Source: Prasinococcaceae sp. CCMP 1430 (taxonomy: Eukaryota; Prasinodermophyta; Palmophyllophyceae; Prasinococcales; Prasinococcaceae). From it: DNA of 33,960 nt. Below are positions 1 through 9,144 of the stretch, piece after piece. The stretch lies in NCBI GenBank assembly GCA_013416795.1, contig RQSC01000028.1:1103502-1137461 (forward strand), given 5' to 3'. The notes under the pieces are model-generated. The model ran no database searches and was not told where the DNA came from. It saw only the letters and a program-made list of their open reading frames with translations. A program made the translations under genes and the position numbers. The first letter of the stretch is position 1. Each line of letters opens with the position of its first letter.

Positions 1-126
1 CGCCGACGGCGGCGGCGCCCGCGTGCGCCCGAGCCGGCACCCCCGCAGCACGAAGGTGACGGCCAAGGCGCCGGTGCGCGCGGCTCCTTTTCCTCGGAAG
101 GGCGACTCGCTCCGCTGGTGCTGTGG

Positions 127-2062
127 ATGGTGCCCTCCGCTGGCGCAGGTGCAGGCAGCGGTGTGGGCGCAAAGCGTGTCGCCTCGTCGCCGCCCGTCAC
201 CGCCGGTGCCGAGCACGCGACGCATCGCATTGCGTATGGAGCCGCCCAAGTCGGCGACATGCACGGCGGCGACGAACAGCAAGTGAATGCGCCACAGGGC
301 CAGGCCGGCGCTCGTGTCGCTATCGCGGAGCAGTTTAGGCCGCCAAGCTCGCCCGGCCAGCTGGCGATGCAGTTGAAAGGCGTGCGGCTCGACGCAGGCC
401 ACCGGAGCCAGGAGGAGTCCGCCTTCGCGCCAGCGGGATTGAAGGCCATTCGATGCGTCGGGCGGGGCTCGTTTGGTGAAGTGTGGCTAATGCGACACGA
501 CCTGACAGGCCGCGAGGTCGCTGTGAAGATGATAGACCGGGCGCGCCTAAATCCCACGCGTTTGCACCTGGTGCTGCGCGAGGCGCTTATCCACCGCCAG
601 CTGCACCACGCTGCAATCGTCGAGTTCTACTACATGGCGCTGACGCCTACGCACCTGTGTATTGTGATGGAGCACTGCTCCGGCGGGGAGCTCTTCGAGT
701 TCTTGAGAAGCACCGGGTGCCTCTCTGAGGATGCCGCGGTCTTGGTGATGCGCCAGCTCGTATCAGCTGTGCAATACCTCCACAATGTTGGCATGGTGCA
801 CCGAGACATCGTGCGTGCCTTGCCTGTTGCAATACGCCGCTGAGAATGTTGTGCGGCATGCCTGTTGGTTGTGTCCTGGTCGGCTGACGCGCGGCTCGCG
901 CCCGCACGCGCGCGGCTCTCGCATTGCTGCAACGAAGAAACTCGAGAACACGCTGCTGGTGTCCATGCCCGCAACGCCCGAAGACGTGCGCGTGAAGCTC
1001 GCCGACTTTGGCTACTCCAAGGACACGTGGCTTCAGAGCACACCAAAGACCCGAGTGGGCACGCTCGCCTACATGGCGCCGGAGCTCGTCATCAGGGCCA
1101 CGCACAGGGCGGCCAGCACCATCGCAGAAGACGAGGCTGGGGAGGCGGCGGCAGCGGCACAGCGCTCTTCTTCCGGCTCGCAGCACTCCGCGCACGGAGA
1201 TGACACCATGGTCTCCTCAAAGAGCACACCTCTTGGGTGTCCTCAGCTCAGCCCCGCGTCAGCGAGCGGCAGCGGAGGCGGCAGTATTGGAGCGAGCCTT
1301 GGCCAAGCAGGAGGACGAACCCGCAGCAGCGGTGGCGACGGTGGCATAGGCAGCGGGAGGAGCAGTGACAGCGCAGGCTCACCCTCCTCCCCGGGAGCAG
1401 AGCGTCGAACTCGCGAGTCCACCGCCGGCTCTGCATCCAATCTCCGCAGCGACTACGACGGACGTGCGGCGGACGTGTTCTCGCTCGGCGTATTGTTCTA
1501 CACCATGATCCTTGGGTCGTACCCATTTGAATTCAACGCTGCGCAAGCCGCCGCCGCCGCGGCGACTGACGGCGAGAGCAGCGCGGACGACCCAACGCGC
1601 GTGTACTCCAAGCTGAGCTTTCCCTCGGGGGACTCGTGCCCCTCTGAGGCCGCGTGCGAGCTTCTGGAGCGCATGCTTCACCCTCTGCCATCTCAGAGGG
1701 CGAGGCTCGAGGAGGTGCAAAACTCGCGCTTCCTGCGCAGGCGTGTCGCGCCCAAGTGGGTGCCGGGAAAGGCCCCGGACGCGGCTCTGGCGCCTCGCCG
1801 CCGCTCGAAGGCGCCCCCGCCACTGCAGGAGGCTGCCAACCAGAGTCAAAAAGACATTGAGGCGCTCGTGGCCGAAGCGGGGTCCACATACCAGAGAAAG
1901 GAGACTGCCGCCGCGTTTCGCTCGGTTCGGTCGCCCACCGAGGAGGAGTACGATGGCATGCTGTCGGGCATGGCAGACCTCGGCGACGACATGGGCATGG
2001 CGGTGTCTACGGGCGCGGCTGCCGTCGAGCCTGACACAGCGGGCATGTTCGACGAGCTCTAA
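127..2062 (+). CDS. Ser/Thr protein kinase, CAMK/SnRK-like, with long insertion in the C-lobe
   Basis: Predicted serine/threonine kinase in two exons, 127-810 and 938-2062 (602 residues from the ATG at 127). Removing the 127-bp intron 811-937 (GTGCGT...AAG, phase 0) restores the catalytic loop HRDIKLEN. Visible motifs are the glycine loop GRGSFGEV from residue 112, VAVK with Lys134, catalytic Asp227, LADFG with Asp251, and MAPE. YDGRAADVFSLGVLFYTMI and the YPFE that follows resemble the SnRK2/CAMK C-lobe. About 118 residues rich in Ser, Gly and Ala (1096-1450) separate MAPE from this motif. The C-terminal tail of about 120 residues is not recognised. The frame is open back to base 1 without a stop, so the true start may lie outside the window and 127 is only the first ATG. 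The substrate is unknown. The kinase assignment is secure; the subfamily is tentative. Confidence 0.88.
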
Positions 2063-2353
2063 GGACTCGCGGCGAGGTCGCAGGCAAGGAAGGCCCCGAC
2101 GACCGCAGTGCCCGGCACAGGACCGCTTCCACGCCTCGCGGCCAAGATGTCACAAAGCATGAGCACACGCATACGATGTTTGCATTTGTAAGTTGCACAC
2201 ACATGCATACGCACCCAAGAAGGTGCAGCGCTTGAGCCGCGACCTGCCAACGACCCATGGATTCGGCTGGTTGATTGGGGGAGCTATCGCACTCTACATT
2301 TATTCATCCGGCTGGCGGGCAAGGACGCGCGCGCCTTGCCGCGCATTCGCCGT

Positions 2354-3286
2354 TCACTTGGCGGGCTCGGAAGGCGCAGGAGTGCCGTTCGTCCCATTCG
2401 TGCCGTTCTCCTCCTTCTTCTTGTCTGCCTTCTTCTTGCCCTTCGTGAGCTTCTTGTACGCACCCTGGACGATCTTCGCCGTCCAGTACACGTTGCAGCA
2501 GAACACAGTTGCGACGCCGCCCGCCGCCATCCACCATCCCTTGCACTTGCGCATGCCGCCCTTGTCCTTCACAACCCCCATCGTCTCCTTGAGCACGTTC
2601 CACGAATACCTTGTGCGCCACAGGAATGCGAGCGGCATGATGAGGCCGAGCGCGGCGCCGTGAATGCCACGCAGCTTGCCCGACGCCTTCGCGAGCCGGA
2701 GCGACACCGGCAGCGCGGTGGTGCACTCGGTGACGACGAGCTTCACGCCCGGCCCGAAGAAGGCGCCGTTGTGCATGAACAGGCAGAACGTGCCCGCGAC
2801 GACCGCGGCGACGTGGTGCACGAGCATGTCCTTGCTCATGGGCTTGCCGCCGTTGGAGGTGTCCCACCAGGAGTAGAACATTTCCAGGGCGAGGTGCACA
2901 ACGGCGATCTCGACCAGCGTCTGCCTGATGGCGCCCAGCGAGTCCTTCGTGGCGATGCCCGAGAGCGCGCCGATGAGCACCAGGAAGCCCATGTCGATGC
3001 CCGCGGCGAGGGTCTCTCGCTCCTTGGCGGCGCCGGCGCACGACACGGCGAACATTTTGGAGGCCAGACAGAGGACGGCGGTCTGGGTGCCCTTGCCGGG
3101 CAGCGCGTCCAGGACGAAGTTGCCCGCGCGCTTGCGCCCCTTGTCGGCCTGCTTCCCCGCCGTCGCACCGTCAGCGCCTCGCCGCTCGCGGTCGTACTTG
3201 TGGTAGGTGATGCTGATGGGCCCGAGGTCCAGCCGCGGATTCTCTTCCGCCACCCCCTCCTCCGCGTGCGCCGCGCGCGGCGCCAC
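2354..3286 (-). CDS. TLC-domain (TRAM/LAG1/CLN8) multipass membrane protein, 5' end unresolved
   Basis: A frame of about 310 residues with five or six hydrophobic segments. It has the TLC-family signature of an aspartate and paired histidines ([15 protein letters not shown]), followed by [15 protein letters not shown], which matches the family's polar, substrate-facing helix. Family members such as TMEM56/TLCD proteins and ceramide synthases lie in the ER or other endomembranes and act in lipid handling; no specific reaction can be assigned here. The tail is very rich in lysine ([14 protein letters not shown]) and then Asn-Gly-Thr repeats, probably cytosolic. The frame opens at 3286 with GTG, and the first internal ATG is near 3056, already inside the hydrophobic part. 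The true start is therefore missing or on another exon. Its 5' end abuts the FBPase fragment on the other strand. It is tail-to-tail with the kinase. Confidence 0.7.
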   Translation of the reverse strand: MAPRAAHAEEGVAEENPRLDLGPISITYHKYDRERRGADGATAGKQADKGRKRAGNFVLDALPGKGTQTAVLCLASKMFAVSCAGAAKERETLAAGIDMGFLVLIGALSGIATKDSLGAIRQTLVEIAVVHLALEMFYSWWDTSNGGKPMSKDMLVHHVAAVVAGTFCLFMHNGAFFGPGVKLVVTECTTALPVSLRLAKASGKLRGIHGAALGLIMPLAFLWRTRYSWNVLKETMGVVKDKGGMRKCKGWWMAAGGVATVFCCNVYWTAKIVQGAYKKLTKGKKKADKKKEENGTNGTNGTPAPSEPAK

Positions 3287-3647
3287 CTACAGCGTCAACG
3301 ACGCGTCCTCCGCCGCGTGGCCCGCGGCGTCGCGCGCGTTCGTCGGCGCGCGAAAGGCCGCCGGCTGCAAGCTGCGCTACGTGGGCTCGATGATCGCGGA
3401 CGTGCACCGCACGCTGCTGCAGGGCGGCGTCTTCCTGTACCCGCCGACGGCCGGCCAGCCGCGCGGGAAGCTCAGGCTCCTGTACGAGTGCGGGCCGCTC
3501 GCGTACGTGTGCGCGGGCGCCGGCGGGCGCGCCGTCGACGCAGACGGCAAGGACGTGCTCGACGTGGTGCCGGAGGAGCTGCACGCGCGCTCGCCCATCG
3601 TCGTGGGCAGCGCCGAGGACGTCGCGGAATACGCCGCGCTGCTGTAA
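3207..3647 (+). pseudogene. Fructose-1,6-bisphosphatase, C-terminal fragment
   Basis: From about 3284 the frame is clearly the C-terminal third of class I FBPase: [12 protein letters not shown], then [33 protein letters not shown] and a normal C-terminus ending at TAA 3645-3647. The enzyme hydrolyses fructose 1,6-bisphosphate in gluconeogenesis or the Calvin cycle. The N-terminal two thirds, including the metal-binding DPLDGSSN loop, are absent: upstream + strand sequence is the antisense of the TLC gene and has no FBPase-like frame. A TAG lies at 3204-3206. An acceptor at 3205-3206 is possible, but no donor exon is visible before the kinase gene. The surviving part has no stop or frameshift, so the loss is recent, an assembly join, or the exon is spliced from far away. 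I call it a fragment; alone it could not be catalytic. Confidence 0.7.
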
Positions 3648-3679
3648 GTACGTAATATTTTGCTTTCGCAAATTCGCAA

Positions 3680-4166
3680 TTAGTCTACCCGGTGGGTTTG
3701 GGTTGGGTTTAGGGTTGCCGTCAAACACGCGCTGGGCAGGAGCAGAGGGAGTCGTCTCGACGGTGTGCTCGCTCTCCCTCGGCGTCCCGCTGCGCAACCC
3801 AAGAAAGAGGAGGGCGGCCACCACGGCGGCGGCGGCGACGCTGGCGGCGGAGATGCCGCCGGCGCTGTGAGGCGCAAAAGTCCTCGAAGGCGGGCTCTCG
3901 GGAGGAGGCGGTGGGCTCGGAGGAGGAGGAGGAGGCTGAGGCGGGCTCGGAGGAGGCGGTGGAGGAGGCGGAGAAGGCGGGCTCGGAGGAGGTGGGCTCG
4001 GAGGATGCGGTGGAGGAGGCGGAGGAAGCGCCCTCGGAGGAGGTCGTGATGGAGAAGGAGGGCTCAGGAAAAGACGGGAAGGGCCAGAAGGTCCACAGGC
4101 GCGAAAGAGATGCATAAAAACGCAGTCCGTGGTCGTACACTCGCCGGGGTCGGGCCAATGCGCCAC
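3680..4166 (-). CDS. Proline-rich (Ser-Pro-Pro) frame with a membrane helix, possible exon
   Basis: On the minus strand a frame opening near 4166 encodes about 50 residues of SPPPP/PPSPP repeats, followed by a hydrophobic stretch (ISAASVAAAAVVAALLFLG) and a short basic-to-acidic tail. Hydroxyproline-type S-P-n runs before one membrane helix are common in algal wall and surface proteins, so this could be the last exon of a type I membrane protein. I see no signal peptide, no globular domain and no convincing start. The frame continues past 3680 only as the antisense of the FBPase fragment. It sits between two telomere-like tracts and may be a relic. The opposite strand reads as Glu-rich repeats, which I consider a shadow. 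Confidence 0.35.
3694..3716 (+). repeat. Degenerate telomere-like tract
   Basis: GGGTTTGGGTTGGGTTTAGGG is a short, imperfect run of the same TTTAGGG type and orientation as the large array at 4473. It starts 46 bases after the FBPase stop codon. Confidence 0.5.
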
Positions 4167-4472
4167 AACACGCGCCGCTCGTACGAAACATCAATAACAA
4201 AAATGCAACCCACGCCATGCAGCGACGACGTGCCTACACACCATAACGTGTCGCTGTAGACGTACGTCAAAATCAATCAGATGCAGTGAAAACGTCAAAC
4301 AGTCATAACTCTGCGCTCGCAGGTGCATTTCGATATCTGCAAAGTGCTACGGGATCGTAGTGATCCGCCGCAGCCTCTGCGCGCTCCACCCGCGGGCACA
4401 AACACCTGCAAGATGCTCGTCAAGGAACCGCCGAGACGGCAGCAAAAGCCTGAAAACCCTACCCTGAATTCA
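4167..4472. other. Non-coding stretch left of the telomere array
   Basis: Less GC-rich than the rest of the window. I see no convincing frame or RNA gene here. It ends in the palindrome and telomere array. Confidence 0.5.
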
Positions 4473-4476
4473 GGGT
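4461..4476. repeat. 16-bp perfect palindrome at the edge of the telomere array
   Basis: ACCCTGAATTCAGGGT is its own reverse complement. It is preceded by AAAACCCT, so one or two C-strand telomere units face the start of the G-strand array through an EcoRI-like centre. Confidence 0.85.
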
Positions 4477-4666
4477 TTAGGGTTTAGGGTTTAGGGTTTA
4501 GGGTTTAGGGTTTAAGGGTTTAGGGTTTAGGGTTTAGGGTTTAGGGTTTAGGGTTTAGGGTTTAGGGTTTAGGGTTTAGGGTTTAGGGTTTAGGGTTTAG
4601 GGTTTAGGGGTTTAGGGTTTAGGGTTTAGGGTTTAGGGTTTAGGGTTTAGGGTTTAGGGTTTAGGG
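4473..4666 (+). repeat. Interstitial TTTAGGG telomere-repeat array, about 27 units
   Basis: Nearly pure tandem TTTAGGG over 194 bp. Visible irregularities are an extra A near 4514 (TTTAAGGG) and an extra G near 4608 (TTTAGGGG). The G-rich strand runs to the right, as at a right-hand chromosome end, yet unique coding DNA continues immediately after it. TTTAGGG is the plant-type telomere repeat, also used by many algae. It may be a true interstitial array, a healed break or an assembly join. It lies about 200 bp upstream of the polynucleotide phosphorylase start. Confidence 0.95.
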
Positions 4667-4872
4667 TCGCGCACGGCGCGCGGCCGCCACGCGGCGCGCA
4701 CGGACGGCGGCCGCGCACCAGACGCCGCCGGAGGGATGGCTCGAGCCGGAGACGCTCACCATCAGCATGGTGCGTTCCCAGGCGGCGGCGAGCGCGCCGG
4801 TGTATCCCGCCCGTGTGTGGAGCTCGTCGGAGCCTGACACGGACGCCCGCCCGAGCGCCGCCCGCGCCCCGC

Positions 4873-7335
4873 ATGTGCGCATCTGACACCGCCGGCCTCC
4901 TTCGCGCCCCATCGCAGGGAGGGAAAGAGATCACCCTCGAGACGGGCAAGATTGGGCGCCAGGCGGACGGCAGCGTCGTCGCGCGCTGCGGCGACACGGT
5001 GCTGTTCGCCACGGCATGCAAGAGCTACGATGTGGTGGGCGACGGCACGTTCGCGCCGTTCATGGTGCAGTACCAGGAGAAGTTCAGCGCCGCCGGGAAG
5101 ACGAGCGGCTCGTTCCAGCGCCGCGAGGGCAAGCTCCGCGACGAGGAGGTGCTGACGTGTCGCCTCATCGACCGCCCGCTGCGGCCGCTCTTCCCCAAGG
5201 GCTGGGCATTCGACACTCAGGTCTTGACCAACCTCATGTCGTACGACGGCGAGAACCGCGCAGAGCCGCTGGCGATCACCGCATCGTCCGCCGCGCTCGC
5301 GCTGTCGAGCGTGCCCGTGACCGCCGCCGTCGCCGGCGCGCGCGTGGGCCTCATCGACGGCCAGCTTGTGCTCAACCCAACGACATCCCAGATGAAGGAG
5401 TCCACCCTTGACCTGGTGATGGCAGGCACGAAGCGCGCTGTGCTGATGATCGAGGGCTTCGCCGACTTCCTACCCGAGGAGACGCTGCTCGAGGCCGTCG
5501 AGATGGGGCAGGCGGCCATCGCAGAGACGGCGGCGGCCATAGAGGAGTGGGCGGCGCGAGTGGGCAAGCCAAAGCACGAGGGTGACCTGCTGCTGCCGCC
5601 GGATGACCTCTTGGAGGTGGCACGAGCGGCGGCGGGCGATGCGTACGACAGCGCGATGCGCATCTCGGAGAAGAAGGAGCGTGGCAAGGCCCTGGCGGCG
5701 GCGGGCGCGCTGCTCGACGCGGCGTTGGAGGGTGAGGATGGCGAGAGCAAGTACGATTCCGCGCATGTGCAGGGTGCGATCAAAACGCTGTGCACCGACG
5801 CCATGCGCGGCATGCTGCGCAAGGAGGGCCTGCGCTCCGACGGGCGTGGCAGGGAGGACGTGCGCCCCATCAGGGCCGAGGCCTCTGCTCTGCCGTGCAC
5901 CCACGGCTCGGCGCTCTTCACGCGCGGCGAGACGCAGGTCATGGCCGTGTGCACGCTTGGGGGGGACAAGTCCTCGCAGCTGATCGACGACCTCGACGGC
6001 GGCGGCCACAAGACGTTCTACCTGCAGTACAATTTCCCGCCGAGCTCGGTCGGCGAGGTGGGCCGCACCGGCGCACCTGGGCGGCGGGAGGTCGGCCATG
6101 GGGCGCTCGCGGAGAAGGCGCTACGCCCCGCGCTGCCGAGCTATGACAGCGGCGACTGGGGGTACGTCACGCGCGTCGAGTCCACCACCACCGAAAGCAA
6201 CGGCTCGAGTTCCATGGCCAGCGTGTGCGGCGGCTGCCTGGCGATGGAGGATGCTGGCGTGCCGCTCAAGGCTCGGGTGGCGGGCATCGCTATGGGCCTC
6301 ATCCTGCCCGAGGAAGACGATGATGACGCCGAGCCAATCATCCTCACAGATATCCTGGGCTCTGAGGACGCGCTGGGCCAGATGGACTTCAAGATCGCTG
6401 GCAGCGAGGACGCGGTGACGGCCTTCCAGCTGGACATCAAGGTGGAGGGCATCACGATCGACATCATGCGCATGGCGCTGGCGCAGGCCAAGCGCGGCCG
6501 CACGCACATCCTCGGGGAAATGGCCAAGTGCTCGCCGCCGCCGCGTGGCCAGCTGGCCGATTCCGCGCCGCGCATCATCACGGTGTCCTACCCGGAGGAG
6601 CTGCGTGCCAAAATCATTGGCAAAGGAGGCGAGAACATCCAGGGCATCATTGCCGAGTCTGGCGTCTCGGAGATGAACCTCGACGGCGGCGTATGCACGA
6701 TCACCGCTCCGAGCGGCGAGGCGGCCGACAAGGCCATCGAGTTGCTCAAGCCGTACACTGAAGTGCCTGAGGTGGGCAAGGTGTACACCAACTGCGTGGT
6801 GAAAAAGATCACACCCTTCGGCGCTTTCGTGGAGATTGTGCCCGGGCAGGACGGTCTCATCCACATCTCCGACGTTGCCGTGGAGCGCATCGACAAGGTG
6901 GAGGACGTGCTCAGTGAGGGCGAAACTGTGGATGAGGTCAAGTGCGTCATGATCACCGAGAAGGGGCAGATCAGGCTGAGCCGCAAAGCCTGTCTGCCGG
7001 GCGGGGACAGCGCGGCCTACGACAATGGTGCTGGGGCTGCGGCGGCCGCTGAGGCAAAGAAGGCCGCGCAGGCTGCCCTGGAGGCCATCGAGGTCGGTCA
7101 GGAGTTCGTTGGCGCGGAAGTGGTATCGGTGATGCCCTACGGCTGCTTCGTGCGCCTGCAGGAGGGCATCGACGCACTCGTGCACGTGTCGCAGTTCTCG
7201 GAGCGGCGTAATGAGGACGCGCGCGACCTCGTGTCGGAGGGCATGGTTGTGTCCGTGGCAGTGGAGGGGCGAAACGACAAGGGCAAGCTGCAGCTCAAGA
7301 AGATCTCAGACTTTGCCGACTCGGACACCGACTAG
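4873..7335 (+). CDS. Polynucleotide phosphorylase with KH and two S1 domains
   Basis: A phosphorolytic 3'-5' exoribonuclease and polyadenylase, organellar in eukaryotes. It is 820 residues from the ATG at 4873 and intronless from about 4917 on. Order: RNase PH core 1 (about 16-230, with CRLIDRPLRPLFPKGW), helical linker (about 250-340), catalytic RNase PH core 2 (about 345-560, with YNFPPSSVGEVGRTGAPGRR and ESNGSSSMASVCGG), KH (about 563-625, IIGKGGENIQGII), S1 (about 630-700, FGAFVEIVPGQDGLIHISDV) and a second S1 (about 739-815, YGCFVRLQEGIDALVHVSQF). Active-site acidic and lysine positions are kept in MDFKIAGS and FQLDIKVEGI. Usual family members have one S1. No organelle-targeting leader is visible: only about 15 residues precede homology. 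A CAG at about 4914-4916 could be a splice acceptor for a leader exon lying upstream, where the telomere array is. Confidence 0.95.
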   Translation: MCASDTAGLLRAPSQGGKEITLETGKIGRQADGSVVARCGDTVLFATACKSYDVVGDGTFAPFMVQYQEKFSAAGKTSGSFQRREGKLRDEEVLTCRLIDRPLRPLFPKGWAFDTQVLTNLMSYDGENRAEPLAITASSAALALSSVPVTAAVAGARVGLIDGQLVLNPTTSQMKESTLDLVMAGTKRAVLMIEGFADFLPEETLLEAVEMGQAAIAETAAAIEEWAARVGKPKHEGDLLLPPDDLLEVARAAAGDAYDSAMRISEKKERGKALAAAGALLDAALEGEDGESKYDSAHVQGAIKTLCTDAMRGMLRKEGLRSDGRGREDVRPIRAEASALPCTHGSALFTRGETQVMAVCTLGGDKSSQLIDDLDGGGHKTFYLQYNFPPSSVGEVGRTGAPGRREVGHGALAEKALRPALPSYDSGDWGYVTRVESTTTESNGSSSMASVCGGCLAMEDAGVPLKARVAGIAMGLILPEEDDDDAEPIILTDILGSEDALGQMDFKIAGSEDAVTAFQLDIKVEGITIDIMRMALAQAKRGRTHILGEMAKCSPPPRGQLADSAPRIITVSYPEELRAKIIGKGGENIQGIIAESGVSEMNLDGGVCTITAPSGEAADKAIELLKPYTEVPEVGKVYTNCVVKKITPFGAFVEIVPGQDGLIHISDVAVERIDKVEDVLSEGETVDEVKCVMITEKGQIRLSRKACLPGGDSAAYDNGAGAAAAAEAKKAAQAALEAIEVGQEFVGAEVVSVMPYGCFVRLQEGIDALVHVSQFSERRNEDARDLVSEGMVVSVAVEGRNDKGKLQLKKISDFADSDTD

Positions 7336-7541
7336 AGCGTGTGTATGTGTGGCCTGTCTGTTATGCATCCTAATTTGTGTGCGGCGTAATCAAGGCACGA
7401 TTTCGATAGATAGTCTGGTGCAGCGTCCACATCTTTCTCTCATCGCGCTACAGCTTCGAACTTATGGGTGCGTCGCGGCCCCACGCGGCGCAGCGCAGCG
7501 CCACGACCGCCAGACACCCACGCTCCGATCACACGGTGCCA
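7336..7541. other. Tail-to-tail gap between PNPase and the ubiquitin fusion
   Basis: A gap of 206 bp holding the 3' regions of two convergent genes. No reading frame of interest is seen. Confidence 0.6.

Positions 7542-9144
<1,603 letters not shown>

Noticed and set aside
3207-3286. Extending FBPase upstream to an acceptor at 3206
   Set aside because: A loose alignment to the FBPase segment before YSVND is possible, but the minus strand gives better protein here and no upstream FBPase exon exists.
2336-3655. 439-residue plus-strand frame across the TLC gene
   Set aside because: Arg/Val/Gly-rich composition typical of the antisense of a GC-rich gene. The minus strand has a recognised TLC domain.
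3765-4117. Glu-rich plus-strand frame (EEEEEAEAGSEEAVEEAE)
   Set aside because: It is the complement of the Ser-Pro-Pro repeat, which is a well-known protein pattern and is followed by a membrane helix on the minus strand. The Glu-rich reading has no domain.
4473-4666. Array as the physical end of the chromosome
   Set aside because: Unique coding sequence continues on both sides, so within this window it is interstitial. A misjoin cannot be excluded and is listed as a finding.
6121-7185. 354-residue minus-strand frame within PNPase
   Set aside because: Antisense shadow of the conserved KH/S1 and catalytic regions.
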